From Micromonospora gifhornensis (GTDB taxonomy: Bacteria; Actinomycetota; Actinomycetes; Mycobacteriales; Micromonosporaceae), in NCBI RefSeq assembly GCF_016863515.1, contig NZ_BOPA01000005.1, forward strand, positions 88,274 to 152,273: a DNA stretch of 64,000 nt. The letters run 5' to 3'. The notes under the pieces were generated by a model. That model did no database searches. It was not told where the DNA came from and saw only the letters and a list, made by a program, of their open reading frames with translations. Positions 37,787 through 46,281 of the stretch are shown piece after piece. How positions within the stretch are numbered: position 1 is the stretch's first letter; the number at the start of each line of letters is the position of its first letter. The translations under genes and the position numbers were made by a program.

Positions 37787-39105
37787 CCGACAACCTTCAG
37801 CCGGGCTCCCCGGACAAGGAGCCGGCGAGCGAGGAACAGGCCGCCCAGGTCACGCTCGGCAACACCGAGCAGGCCGAGGCCGCCACCACGCCGACCGCAC
37901 CGCACCAGCGCCCCACCCTGGGACGGCTGTTCCTGGAGAACCTGTGGGCCGCCAACACCTTCACGGTGACCCTGTTGTCGCTGGTGCTGGCCATGGTCGT
38001 CGGTGCCGTCCTGATGATCATCTCCGATCCGGACGTGCTGGCTACCTACGCCTACATCACGGCCCGTCCATCGGACGCGATCAACGCCAGTTGGACCCTG
38101 GTCAGTGAGGCGTACGCGAACCTGTTCAAGGGCTCGGTCTTCGACCCGGGCGCGACCACCCTCACCGCCGCGCTGAGCCCGATCTCGGAGACGCTCACGT
38201 ACACCGCGCCGCTGGTCTTCACCGGCCTGTCGGTGGCGCTTGCCTTCCGGGGCGGTCTGTTCAACATCGGCGCCCAGGGGCAGGCCATCATGGGCGTCAT
38301 CCTGGCGGCGCTGGCCGGCTTCCTGCTGCCGCTGCCCCCCGTGGTCCACCTGCTGGTCGCGGTGCTGGCCGGGGCCCTCGGTGGCGCCGTCTGGGGTTTC
38401 ATCCCGGGCATCCTCAAGGCGCGGACCGGCGCCCACGAGGTGATCAACACGATCATGCTCAACTACATCGCGGTCTACTTCCTGACCTGGCTCATCGTGC
38501 AGAAGGGCGTGCAGGACCCGAACCGCACCGATGCGATCAGCCGGCCGGTGGACGCCTCGGCCCAACTGCCGCGCCTGTTCGGCGAACCGCTGCGGGCGCA
38601 CGGCGGCATCCTCCTCGCCGTACTGGCCACCTGGGCGGTCGCCTGGCTGCTCAACCGCTCCACCCTGGGGTTCGAGCTGCGGGCGGTGGGCGCCAACCCG
38701 GACGCGGCCCGCACCGCGGGCATCAGCGTCACCCGGACGTACGTCCTGATCATGGTCTTCGCCGGGGCGCTGGCCGGGCTCGGCGGCTCGCAGATGGTGC
38801 TCGGCACCACCGCCGCCGCGCTGACCCCGCTGGTGATCGCCCAGATCGGCTTCGACGGCATCCTGGTCGCCTTGCTCGGCCGGGTGAAACCGTGGGGGGT
38901 GGCCATGGCCGCGCTGCTGTTCGGTGCGTTGCAGGCCGGCGGCAACCGGATGCAGTCGTACTCGGGGATCTCGTTGGAACTGGTCACCGTGCTGCAGGCG
39001 CTGATCGTCATCTTCATCGCCGCACCGGCCCTGGTGAAGGCGATCTTCCAACTCCGGGCCGCGCGGGCCGCCCGGCTGCAGACGAGCCTCGCGAAGGGTT
39101 GGTGA
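37783..39105 (+). CDS. nucleoside ABC transporter permease 1
   Basis: A 440-residue membrane protein of the BPD_transp_2 (RbsC/BmpC) type with about ten hydrophobic helices. A polar, Ala/Glu-rich N-terminal tail of about 50 residues precedes the first helix. The family motif [14 protein letters not shown] is near residue 160, and the ATPase-contact region is [21 protein letters not shown]. The ATG overlaps the ATPase stop (ATGA). The second permease starts 4 nt after the stop. Confidence 0.9.
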   Translation: MTDNLQPGSPDKEPASEEQAAQVTLGNTEQAEAATTPTAPHQRPTLGRLFLENLWAANTFTVTLLSLVLAMVVGAVLMIISDPDVLATYAYITARPSDAINASWTLVSEAYANLFKGSVFDPGATTLTAALSPISETLTYTAPLVFTGLSVALAFRGGLFNIGAQGQAIMGVILAALAGFLLPLPPVVHLLVAVLAGALGGAVWGFIPGILKARTGAHEVINTIMLNYIAVYFLTWLIVQKGVQDPNRTDAISRPVDASAQLPRLFGEPLRAHGGILLAVLATWAVAWLLNRSTLGFELRAVGANPDAARTAGISVTRTYVLIMVFAGALAGLGGSQMVLGTTAAALTPLVIAQIGFDGILVALLGRVKPWGVAMAALLFGALQAGGNRMQSYSGISLELVTVLQALIVIFIAAPALVKAIFQLRAARAARLQTSLAKGW

Positions 39106-39108
39106 GGC

Positions 39109-40389
39109 ATGTCCACCATGGCTGTTCCCGACGTCGCCGTCGCCGCGGTCGACGAGGGCTACTGGACCCGTACTCGCAAGGTGGGCCTGGTGCTGCTGGC
39201 GCTCGGCCTGCTCGCCACGGTGCTGTTCGGCGCGCTCGCCACCGGCGAGCAGGCCCGCTTCACGCTCAGCGAGAACGCCGCCGGGGCCGCGCTGGAGGTC
39301 AACGGCACGGTCGGGGCGATTCTCTTCGGGCTGATCACGCTCGCCGCGGGTGCGGTGATGCTGGCCCGGCTGCCGAAGCGCTGGTTCATCCCGGTGCTCG
39401 CGGTGGGTCTGGTCGCCTTCGTGCTCTCCTTCCTGTGCTGGCAGGTCTCCGCCGCGCCGGACGGGCAGAACTTCATGCCACTCGTCAACATCGTGCGCGG
39501 CACCTTCCTGCTCGCCCTGCCGCTGATCTTCGGGTCGCTGGCCGGTGTGCTCTGCGAACGCTCGGGCGTGGTCAACGTGGCCATCGAGGGGCAGTTGCTG
39601 ATGGGCGCGTTCAGTGGCGCGCTGTTCGGCAGCATCAGCGGCAGCGTCTGGGTGGGTCTGGTCGCCGCCGCGATCGGCGGCTCGTTCATCTCGCTGCTGC
39701 TCGCCGTGTTCTCCATCAAGTACCTGGTCGACCAGGTGGTCATGGGCATCGTGCTCAACCTGTTGGCGCTCGGCATCACCGGCTTCCTCTACGAGCGGCT
39801 GATGCAGACGAACGCGGAGCGCTACAACAGCGCCCCCCGGTTCAGTAACTGGGAGATTCCGCTGCTGTCGGACATCCCGGTGCTGGGGCCTGCACTGTTC
39901 CGGGGCAACATCTTCCTCTACCTCGCCCTGGTGCTGGTACTGGTGATCCACATCGCGTTGTTCCGGACCCGGTGGGGGCTGCGGACCCGGTCGGTCGGCG
40001 AGCACCCGACGGCGGCGGACACCCTCGGCGTGAAGGTGCTCGGGCTGCGCTACCGCAACGTGATCATGGCGGGTGCGATCGCCGGTATCGGCGGTGCGTC
40101 GTACACGCTGGCGCTCTTCTCGTTCACCAAGAACATGATCGGCGGTAAGGGCTTCATCGCTCTGGCCGCGCTGATCTTCGGGCGCTGGAGCCCCACCGGA
40201 GCGCTGCTCGCTGCGCTCTTCTTCGGCTTCGCCGACCAACTGGCCACCTACCTGGGCGCGATCAACAGTGTGATCCCCGGCCAGTTCCTGGCCATGCTGC
40301 CGTACCTGGCGACGATCCTGGCGGTGGCCGGGCTGGTCGGTCGGGTGCGGGCGCCGGCCGCCGATGGTAAGCCGTACATCAAGGGCTGA
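39109..40389 (+). CDS. nucleoside ABC transporter permease 2
   Basis: A 426-residue partner permease. It has about ten hydrophobic helices with LIFGSLAGVLCERSGVVNVA and EGQLLMGAFSGALFG, the counterpart of the first permease's GAQGQ motif. It also has FRTRWGLRTRSVGEHPTAAD and the C-terminal GLVGRVRAPAADGKPYIKG. The first ~90 residues contain two extra helices before the core. It belongs to the four-subunit nucleoside importer. The cytidine deaminase gene follows 16 nt later. Confidence 0.9.
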   Translation: MSTMAVPDVAVAAVDEGYWTRTRKVGLVLLALGLLATVLFGALATGEQARFTLSENAAGAALEVNGTVGAILFGLITLAAGAVMLARLPKRWFIPVLAVGLVAFVLSFLCWQVSAAPDGQNFMPLVNIVRGTFLLALPLIFGSLAGVLCERSGVVNVAIEGQLLMGAFSGALFGSISGSVWVGLVAAAIGGSFISLLLAVFSIKYLVDQVVMGIVLNLLALGITGFLYERLMQTNAERYNSAPRFSNWEIPLLSDIPVLGPALFRGNIFLYLALVLVLVIHIALFRTRWGLRTRSVGEHPTAADTLGVKVLGLRYRNVIMAGAIAGIGGASYTLALFSFTKNMIGGKGFIALAALIFGRWSPTGALLAALFFGFADQLATYLGAINSVIPGQFLAMLPYLATILAVAGLVGRVRAPAADGKPYIKG

Positions 40390-40405
40390 GCCGGGGGAGC
40401 AGACC

Positions 40406-41110
40406 ATGGAGATCGACTGGGAGCGGCTGCGGGCCGCGGCCACCGAGGTGATGCGGCACGCGTACGTGCCGTACTCGAAGTTCCCGGTGGGGGCGGCGGC
40501 ACTCGTCGACGACGGCCGGATGGTGGTCGGCTGCAACGTCGAGAACGCCGCGTACGGTGTCGTGCTCTGCGCCGAGTGCGGCGTGGTCTCCTCGCTGCAC
40601 GCCACCGGCGGCGGCCGGATCGTGGCGCTGTCCTGCGTCGACGCCACCGGTGAGCCGTTGATGCCGTGCGGGCGTTGCCGGCAGCTGCTCTGGGAGAACG
40701 GCGGCCCGGAATGTCTGATCGAGGCCAAGGGCGGCCCGCTGCGGATGGCCGAGCTGCTGCCGCACGCCTTCGACGTCGCCGACCTCGACGCGGTGACCGG
40801 CGAACACCCGGTGCCGGTGGTACCCGACCGGCTGGCCGCCTGGCGTGGCCGGGGAACGGTATTCGTGCACCCGGACCTCTCCGCCGGGCAGCAGGTCTGG
40901 ACGGCGTACTGGGAGCGGTCGTCCGGCGACGACGCGGGCGCCGAGACCGGGGTGCTGGAGGAGGGGCCGAGCTGGGACGATCCGGCTGAGGCGATCAGCT
41001 GGGGTCTGGCGCGGACGCCTCGGGTCGTGGTGGTGGATGCGTCCGGCACCATCTTCTGGGCCGGTGAGGGTGAGCCTCCTGCGGAGATTCCGGTTCGCTG
41101 GGGTGGCTGA
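40406..41110 (+). CDS. cdd: cytidine deaminase with a C-terminal extension of about 100 residues
   Basis: Residues 1-130 are a standard zinc-dependent cytidine deaminase. NVENAAYG lies before the catalytic CAEC (Cys55, Glu57), and the PCGRC pair (Cys88, Cys91) completes the zinc site. The tetrameric family is usually about 130 residues, but this protein has 234. The extra ~100 residues (HPDLSAGQQVWTAYWE ... RVVVVDASGTIFWAGEGEPP) are not the inactive second domain of E. coli Cdd and are not recognised. ATG at 40406 follows GGGGGAGCAGACC. It is co-directional with the importer and deoA. Confidence 0.93.
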   Translation: MEIDWERLRAAATEVMRHAYVPYSKFPVGAAALVDDGRMVVGCNVENAAYGVVLCAECGVVSSLHATGGGRIVALSCVDATGEPLMPCGRCRQLLWENGGPECLIEAKGGPLRMAELLPHAFDVADLDAVTGEHPVPVVPDRLAAWRGRGTVFVHPDLSAGQQVWTAYWERSSGDDAGAETGVLEEGPSWDDPAEAISWGLARTPRVVVVDASGTIFWAGEGEPPAEIPVRWGG

Positions 41111-41115
41111 GCTTG

Positions 41116-41189
41116 GGGGATGGGCCGACCGGGCCCGGCTCCGGGCGGTCAGGCTTGATCCCTCCGCCGGGCCCGGTCGGCCCATCCCC
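41116..41189. repeat. 74-nt hairpin element, copy 2 (24-nt arms, 26-nt conserved centre)
   Basis: Left arm 41116-41139 (GGGGATGGGCCGACCGGGCC then CGGC) pairs perfectly with 41166-41189. The 26-nt centre at 41140-41165 matches the copy at 9125-9150 at 25 of 26 positions, while the arms differ. It begins 6 nt after the cdd stop and may also end transcription. Confidence 0.88.
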
Positions 41190-41245
41190 TCGGTTGGCGC
41201 GGTGGGCGAACCGGTATCGCCATGGGACTAGGGAAGAGCTGTCTG

Positions 41246-42526
41246 ATGAGTGGTTTTGCGGCGGTTGATGTTATTCGGGTGAAGCGGGACGGCGGGGTGT
41301 TGTCCGACTCGCAGATCGACTGGGTGGTGGACGCGTACACCCGGGGGGTGGTGGCCGACGAGCAGATGTCGGCGCTGGCCATGGCGATCCTGCTCAACGG
41401 GATGACGGCGCCGGAGATCGCCCGGTGGACGGCCGCGATGATCGCCAGTGGGGAGCGGCTGGATCTGTCGTCGGTGGCTCGGCCGACCGTCGACAAGCAT
41501 TCGACCGGCGGGGTCGGCGACAAGATCACTCTGCCGTTGACGCCGCTGGTGGCGGCGTGCGGCGCGGCGGTGCCGCAGCTGTCCGGGCGCGGGCTCGGAC
41601 ACACCGGCGGCACGCTGGACAAGCTGGAGTCCATCCCCGGCTGGCGGGCCGCGTTGAGCAACCAGGAGTTCATCGCGCAGCTGAGCGACACCGGCGCGGT
41701 GATCTGCGCCGCCGGGTCCGGGCTGGCCCCGGCCGACCGCAAGCTGTACGCGCTGCGCGACGTCACCGGCACCGTCGAGGCGATTCCGCTGATCGCCAGT
41801 TCGATCATGAGCAAGAAGATCGCCGAGGGGACCGGCGCGCTGGTGCTCGACGTGAAGGTCGGCTCCGGCGCGTTCATGAAGTCCGTCGACGACGCCCGTG
41901 AGCTGGCCCGGACCATGGTGGAGCTGGGTGGCGCGCACGGGGTGAGGACCGTGGCCCTGCTCACCGACATGTCCACCCCGCTCGGCCTGACCATCGGCAA
42001 CGGGGTCGAGGTGACCGAGTCCGTCGAGGTGCTCGCCGGTGGCGGCCCCGCCGACGTGGTGGAGCTGACCCTGGCACTGGCCCGGGAGATGCTCGACGCG
42101 GCCGGGCTGACCGACGCCGACCCGGCCGCCGCGCTGCGCGACGGGCGGGCGATGGACGTGTGGCGGTCGATGATCCGGGCGCAGGGTGGTGACCCGGACG
42201 CACCGATGCCGCAGGCACCCGAGGTCGAGGTGGTGCGGGCGGACGCCGACGGCTACGTGGCGGGAGTCGACGCGTACGCCATGGGGGTTGCCGCCTGGCG
42301 GCTCGGCGCCGGGCGGGCCCGCAAGGAGGACCCGGTGAGCGTCCCCGCGGGTGTGGTGCTGCACAAACGCCCCGGTGATCCGGTGCGGGCCGGCGAACCC
42401 CTGTACGAGCTGCGGGCCGAGCGGGCCGAGACGATCCCGGCGGCGTTGGCGGAGGCGGCGTCGGCGGTGACCATCGCGGCGCGGCCACCGGCGGCGACCC
42501 CGTTGGTGATCGAACGCGTCGAGTGA
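41246..42526 (+). CDS. deoA: thymidine phosphorylase
   Basis: A 426-residue pyrimidine-nucleoside phosphorylase that splits thymidine or deoxyuridine to base and deoxyribose-1-phosphate. The signature SGRGLGHTGGTLDKLESIPG is near residue 115. The phosphate-binding region KHSTGGVGDK is near 85, and the Lys-rich IASSIMSKKIAEG is near 190. The ATG at 41246 fits best with the family N-terminus (DVIRVKRDGGVLS); ATG at 41222 would add eight residues. It sits between cytidine and adenosine deaminases in the salvage locus. Confidence 0.94.
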   Translation: MSGFAAVDVIRVKRDGGVLSDSQIDWVVDAYTRGVVADEQMSALAMAILLNGMTAPEIARWTAAMIASGERLDLSSVARPTVDKHSTGGVGDKITLPLTPLVAACGAAVPQLSGRGLGHTGGTLDKLESIPGWRAALSNQEFIAQLSDTGAVICAAGSGLAPADRKLYALRDVTGTVEAIPLIASSIMSKKIAEGTGALVLDVKVGSGAFMKSVDDARELARTMVELGGAHGVRTVALLTDMSTPLGLTIGNGVEVTESVEVLAGGGPADVVELTLALAREMLDAAGLTDADPAAALRDGRAMDVWRSMIRAQGGDPDAPMPQAPEVEVVRADADGYVAGVDAYAMGVAAWRLGAGRARKEDPVSVPAGVVLHKRPGDPVRAGEPLYELRAERAETIPAALAEAASAVTIAARPPAATPLVIERVE

Positions 42527-42634
42527 ACCAACCGGGTCCGTCGACCCCATGGTGCCCGACCATTCGGGCGGCTATTGTCGCAGGCCAGGGGGGAACATCG
42601 GCGTGAGACGCCGTGAGCAGACAGGGATGTTGCT

Positions 42635-43315
42635 GTGATCGTTCCTGCCCCGGACCCCCGGGAAGTGCGTGAGGCGAGCCTGGAGGAGCTGGCCCGGTTG
42701 CGGCTACCGCTGCCACCTCCGCAGTTCCCGCTGGTCTGGGAGCCGGGCGACCGGATCGAGTTGCGTCCCACCGCGGAGATCGAGGCGCGGATCGCGGTGC
42801 TGCACCTGATCCTGGCCCGCTGCTTCGGCATGCCGCCGCAGGCGGCGATGAGCTGGCTGCTCGCCTCGCACCTGGTGGAGATGGTCACCCCGCCGGAGTT
42901 CCAGTTCGTCACCGGCGCCAAGGGTGACCACCGCTCGTTCGTCCTGCACCATGACGCGCTGTTCTCGCTGGCCTGGGTGCTCGGCCTGACCAAGCTGCTC
43001 GACCCCACGATGGCCGTGGACGAGCGGCTGGTGGAGCGGCTGCCGAACATCGTCGAGGGCGAGACCTTCCCGCAGTGGCGCTCCCGCATCCTGGCCGCGC
43101 CGCAGCACCCGGCGGACGCGGCGGCCCTGCTCGACCTGCACTACTGCCTGGACTGGTCGTACCTGGAGGTGGACCGCTCCGGCGGACGGCTGCCCGGCCT
43201 GGTCGACGCCAACGCGATCGGTCAGCGGCGGTGGGCCCTGGAGTGGGCGGTGATCCTGCGCGGGCCGTACCACGACGAACCGCCGGGCTGGGAAGAGGTC
43301 GACCTCTCCACCTAG
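42635..43315 (+). CDS. DUF4272-like protein
   Basis: A 226-residue soluble protein of unknown function. The segment IEARIAVLHLILARCFGMPP, then WALGLTKLLD-like AWVLGLTKLLDPTM and DLHYCLDWSYLEVD match the pattern of DUF4272 proteins. The C-terminus ends WALEWAVILRGPYHDEPPGW. The GTG at 42635 is preceded only by a weak GGGATG. It lies between deoA and the convergent methyltransferase gene. No link to nucleoside salvage is evident. Confidence 0.7.
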   Translation: MIVPAPDPREVREASLEELARLRLPLPPPQFPLVWEPGDRIELRPTAEIEARIAVLHLILARCFGMPPQAAMSWLLASHLVEMVTPPEFQFVTGAKGDHRSFVLHHDALFSLAWVLGLTKLLDPTMAVDERLVERLPNIVEGETFPQWRSRILAAPQHPADAAALLDLHYCLDWSYLEVDRSGGRLPGLVDANAIGQRRWALEWAVILRGPYHDEPPGWEEVDLST

Positions 43316-43337
43316 GCCGGTACGCCCCGAGCCGGAC

Positions 43338-44324
43338 CTAGCGGGGCCGGTACACGCCGAGTCGGACCGCCACGGTCACCCGGACCGGTTCGCCGAGGGC
43401 GGTGATCCGGGCGGCCAACCCCGCGGGATCGGTGTGCCAGGCGCTCGGACCCATGCCGACCAGGGTGGTCACCTCCGGGCCGGACAACGTCAACTCCTGC
43501 CGGTGCAGGGTGGTCGACTCCTCGGTGAAGTGCCCGCCGAGGCTGGTCGCCACCCGGTCCGCCTTGGCCGGGTCGACCCGCAGCAGGCCGAGCGCGTCGA
43601 CCAGCTCGGTGAGGTGGTCGGCGGCGGGGGTCACCACCAGCAGCCGCCCGGACGGGGCGAGGACCCGGTGGAATTCTGCTCCGTTGCGGGGCGCGAAGAC
43701 ATTGAGCAGCAGCGCCGCCGAGGCGTCCGCGAGCGGCAGCCGCTGCCAGGTGTCGGCCAGTGCCGCGGTCACCCGCGGGTGCACCCGCGCGGCCCGACGC
43801 ACCGCTGGCTTGGCGATGTCCAGCGCCAGGCCGACCGCCGCGGGCACCGCCGCCAGCACCGCCGCCAGGTGCCGGCCGGTGCCGGCACCCGCCTCCACCA
43901 CCAGCGGGTACGCCTCAGCCGCCGCACCGTCGACGGCCGGGACACTGTGGTCCGCCCCCTTTGCTCTGCTTACCTCGACGCAACGCTTCCGGCCGGTTTC
44001 CGGTGCGTCGGTTGAAGCAGAGCAAAGGGCGTGCGGGGTGGTCAGGTGGTGCGCGGCGGCCTCGGCCAGGGCGGTGGAGATGGTGTCGTAGTGGCCCGCC
44101 TCCAGGAACTGCGCGCGGGCGGCGACCATCTCCGCCGTGTCGCCGCCGTGCGGGGCACGCCCGGTGAGCAGGTTGACGTAGCCCTGCCGGGCGATGTCGA
44201 AGCTGTGCCGGCGGGGGCAGCGCAGCGCGTCGGCGGTGCCGGCGGTGGCGGTGGTCAGCCCTTCGCCGCAGACCGGGCAACGCAGGCGGTCGACGACCCG
44301 GGGGTCCGGTCCAGGTGCGGTCAC
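43338..44324 (-). CDS. 23S rRNA (guanine-N1)-methyltransferase RlmA/TlrB-like, carrying an inserted repeat
   Basis: A 328-residue SAM-dependent methyltransferase. The N-terminal zinc site has CPVCGEG and CPRRHSFD, followed by RQGYVNLL, which are RlmA hallmarks. The SAM loop is VVEAGAGTGRHLA near residue 150. NVFAPRNGAEFHRVLAP is the usual mid-domain motif. Between FLEAGHYDTISTALAEA and the SAM loop there are about 40 unexpected residues. They are encoded in part by a 73-nt palindromic element at 43957-44029 that keeps the frame open. Members methylate G745 or G748 in 23S rRNA; the latter gives tylosin resistance, but this cannot be decided here. Confidence 0.85.
   Translation of the reverse strand: MTAPGPDPRVVDRLRCPVCGEGLTTATAGTADALRCPRRHSFDIARQGYVNLLTGRAPHGGDTAEMVAARAQFLEAGHYDTISTALAEAAAHHLTTPHALCSASTDAPETGRKRCVEVSRAKGADHSVPAVDGAAAEAYPLVVEAGAGTGRHLAAVLAAVPAAVGLALDIAKPAVRRAARVHPRVTAALADTWQRLPLADASAALLLNVFAPRNGAEFHRVLAPSGRLLVVTPAADHLTELVDALGLLRVDPAKADRVATSLGGHFTEESTTLHRQELTLSGPEVTTLVGMGPSAWHTDPAGLAARITALGEPVRVTVAVRLGVYRPR
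43957..44029. repeat. 73-nt palindromic element inserted in the methyltransferase gene
   Basis: CCCTTTGCTCTGCTT at 43957-43971 pairs perfectly with 44015-44029. Inside it, CGACGCA pairs with TGCGTCG after a 4-nt bulge, leaving a small GGCCGG centre. The composition is AT-richer than the surrounding gene. Read on the minus strand it adds ALCSASTDAPETGRKRCVEV-like residues without a stop. Confidence 0.8.
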
Positions 44325-44371
44325 CAGGCCATTGTCCCCGGCGTCGGGTGGGGACGGTCGGCGGTGGGGAC

Positions 44372-44377
44372 TAGGGT
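44372..44377 (+). promoter_or_regulatory. candidate -10 box TAGGGT for leaderless add
   Basis: TAGGGT fits TAnnnT and ends 6 nt before the add ATG; no ribosome-binding site is present. The methyltransferase gene is divergent, with only 59 nt between the two starts. Confidence 0.45.
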
Positions 44378-44383
44378 CGGACC

Positions 44384-45463
44384 ATGGCCACGACTCTGCG
44401 CTACGAGGACATTGTCAAGGCACCGAAGGCGCTGCTGCACGACCACCTGGACGGCGGCCTGCGACCTTCGACGATCATCGAGTTGGCCGCCGAGGTCGGG
44501 CATCCGCTGCCCACCACCGACCCGCAGGAGTTGGCGCGCTGGTTCGTGGCGGCGGCCGACTCCGGGTCGCTGGAGCGTTACCTGGAGACCTTCGCGCACA
44601 CCGTCGCCGTGATGCAGACCGCCTCGTCGCTGCGTCGGGTCGCCCGGGAGTGTGCGTTGGACCTGGCCGCCGACGGGGTGGTCTACGCCGAGGTGCGGTT
44701 CGCCCCGGAGCAGCACCTGGAACGGGATCTGAGCCTGGACGAGGTGGTCGAGGCGGTGCTGGCCGGGTTCGTCGAGGGCAGCGCGCTGGCCGCCGAGGCC
44801 GGTACGCCGATCCGGGTCGGCACACTGCTCACCGCGATGCGGCACGCGGCCCGGTCGCAGGAGATCGCCGAGTTGGCCGTGCGGCACCGCGACCACGGTG
44901 TGGTGGGTTTCGACATCGCCGGCGCGGAGGCGGGCTTCCCGCCCACCCGGCACCTGGACGCCTTCGAGTACCTCCAGCGGGAGAACTTCCACTTCACCAT
45001 CCACGCCGGCGAGGCCTTCGGGCTGCCGTCGATCTGGCAGGCCATCCAGTGGTGCGGGGCGGACCGCCTCGGTCACGGCGTACGCATCGTCGACGACATC
45101 ACGCCGGGTCCCGAGCCGGTGCTCGGTCGGCTGGCCGCGTACGTGCGGGACAAGCGGATCCCGCTGGAGCTGTGCCCGTCGTCCAACGTGCAGACCGGTG
45201 CCGCCCCCTCGATCGCCGAGCACCCCATCGGGCTGCTGCGTGACCTGCGGTTCCGGGTCACCGTCAACACCGACAACCGGCTGATGAGCGGCACCTCGGT
45301 CTCCCGCGAGATGGCCCTGCTCTGCGACGCCTTCGGCTACGGCTGGCGCGAGGTGCAGTGGTTCACCATCAACGCGATGAAGAGCGCGTTCATCCCGTTC
45401 GACGAGCGGCTTCAGATCATCGACGAGGTGATCAAGCCGGCGTACGCGAAGCTGCTGGCGTGA
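44384..45463 (+). CDS. add: adenosine deaminase
   Basis: A 359-residue zinc TIM-barrel amidohydrolase converting adenosine to inosine. Metal and catalytic residues are visible: [10 protein letters not shown] at residues ~19-28, [23 protein letters not shown] with the zinc His and catalytic Glu, and [32 protein letters not shown] carries the Asp pair. Length matches the family. It probably has a leaderless message. It is convergent with the uridine kinase gene. Confidence 0.95.
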   Translation: MATTLRYEDIVKAPKALLHDHLDGGLRPSTIIELAAEVGHPLPTTDPQELARWFVAAADSGSLERYLETFAHTVAVMQTASSLRRVARECALDLAADGVVYAEVRFAPEQHLERDLSLDEVVEAVLAGFVEGSALAAEAGTPIRVGTLLTAMRHAARSQEIAELAVRHRDHGVVGFDIAGAEAGFPPTRHLDAFEYLQRENFHFTIHAGEAFGLPSIWQAIQWCGADRLGHGVRIVDDITPGPEPVLGRLAAYVRDKRIPLELCPSSNVQTGAAPSIAEHPIGLLRDLRFRVTVNTDNRLMSGTSVSREMALLCDAFGYGWREVQWFTINAMKSAFIPFDERLQIIDEVIKPAYAKLLA

Positions 45464-45482
45464 CGGCCGGGCCGGGCGGGGC

Positions 45483-46088
45483 TCACCGCGCGGGCGGATG
45501 ACCGGCGAGCAGGTGGGCCACCCGGCGCAGCACCTCCCGGCCGCGGGCGGCCTCCGCGCCGAGTCCGGTCTGCCGGCGCAGCACCGCCGGCTCGGCGCGC
45601 AGCAGCGCCACGCCGCGACTCAACAGCACCCGGGGGCCCTTGCGCTGCTCGGCGAGATCCCGGCTCAACCGTCGGAGGAAGGTCGCGCTCCGGGGCCGCC
45701 GCAGGGCGTACGCCCCGGCGAGTAGATCGCGTCGGCGGCATTCCTCGACGATCTCCGCAGCGAAAATCCCTTCGGCCACGAAAAGTGGCGCATCGGCCAG
45801 ATCAAATCGTCGGGTGGCCACCCGACGATCCTCATTTATGGCATAGACGGGTACGTCTGCCTTGCCGTCCCGGACGAGTTGCGCAATGACCTCGACAGCG
45901 TTCTCGGCGTCCCAGGAAGCGGGTGACTCCCAGTCGATCTGCCCGTTCCGTCGAGGTAACGTAGGGTCATCGCCGTCCTTGTAGAAGTCGTCCAAGCAGA
46001 GGACCGGAAGACCGGTTTGTCGCGCTATGTACGACTTTCCGGAGCCGGAAGGGCCAGCAAGCAGGATGACTCGGCGCTGGGTGATCAT
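45483..46088 (-). CDS. uridine kinase-like P-loop NTPase
   Basis: A 201-residue nucleoside/nucleotide kinase. The Walker A motif AGPSGSGKSYIAR is at residues 11-23. The substrate-binding segment CLDDFYKDGDDPTLP, with DWESPASWDAE after it, is typical of uridine kinases, as is PVYAINEDRR and FVAEGIFAAEI. The last ~60 residues are Arg/Ala-rich and less conserved. The ATG at 46088 lacks a strong ribosome-binding site. Its location beside adenosine deaminase and the nucleoside importer agrees with pyrimidine salvage. Confidence 0.85.
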   Translation of the reverse strand: MITQRRVILLAGPSGSGKSYIARQTGLPVLCLDDFYKDGDDPTLPRRNGQIDWESPASWDAENAVEVIAQLVRDGKADVPVYAINEDRRVATRRFDLADAPLFVAEGIFAAEIVEECRRRDLLAGAYALRRPRSATFLRRLSRDLAEQRKGPRVLLSRGVALLRAEPAVLRRQTGLGAEAARGREVLRRVAHLLAGHPPAR

Positions 46089-46210
46089 TACTCTGAGTGA
46101 CTCCGGACAGACGGACTGCGATCAAATTGCATCAACATCTCATCACACCGCCAGCTGGGGCCAACCTGGGCTTTCTCTTTGCCGACGAGCGTGATGGAAT
46201 CTCGGATGGT

Positions 46211-46255
46211 CCGACCCGCCGGGTCGGCCGCTGGGCGTTGCCCGGGAGCAACGCC
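46211..46255 (+). promoter_or_regulatory. two hairpins in the conservon leader
   Basis: CCGACCC-GCC-GGGTCGG at 46211-46227 and GGCGTTGC-CCGGGA-GCAACGCC at 46234-46255 stand in the 5' leader, the second ending 26 nt before the kinase start. They could attenuate transcription or control translation. The 193-nt gap is also the divergent promoter region of the uridine kinase gene. Confidence 0.4.
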
Positions 46256-46281
46256 GACGCAGCAATCACGAGGGCGGTGAC

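Noticed and set aside
37630..41052. An 1140-codon minus-strand frame opposite the nucleoside permeases and cdd
   Set aside because: Antisense shadow of permease and deaminase genes that have clear family motifs. There is no RBS or folded-domain pattern.
43957..44029. An intron or programmed frameshift site in the methyltransferase gene
   Set aside because: The frame is continuous through the element, and no splice-type conserved cores are present. An inserted palindromic repeat is simpler.
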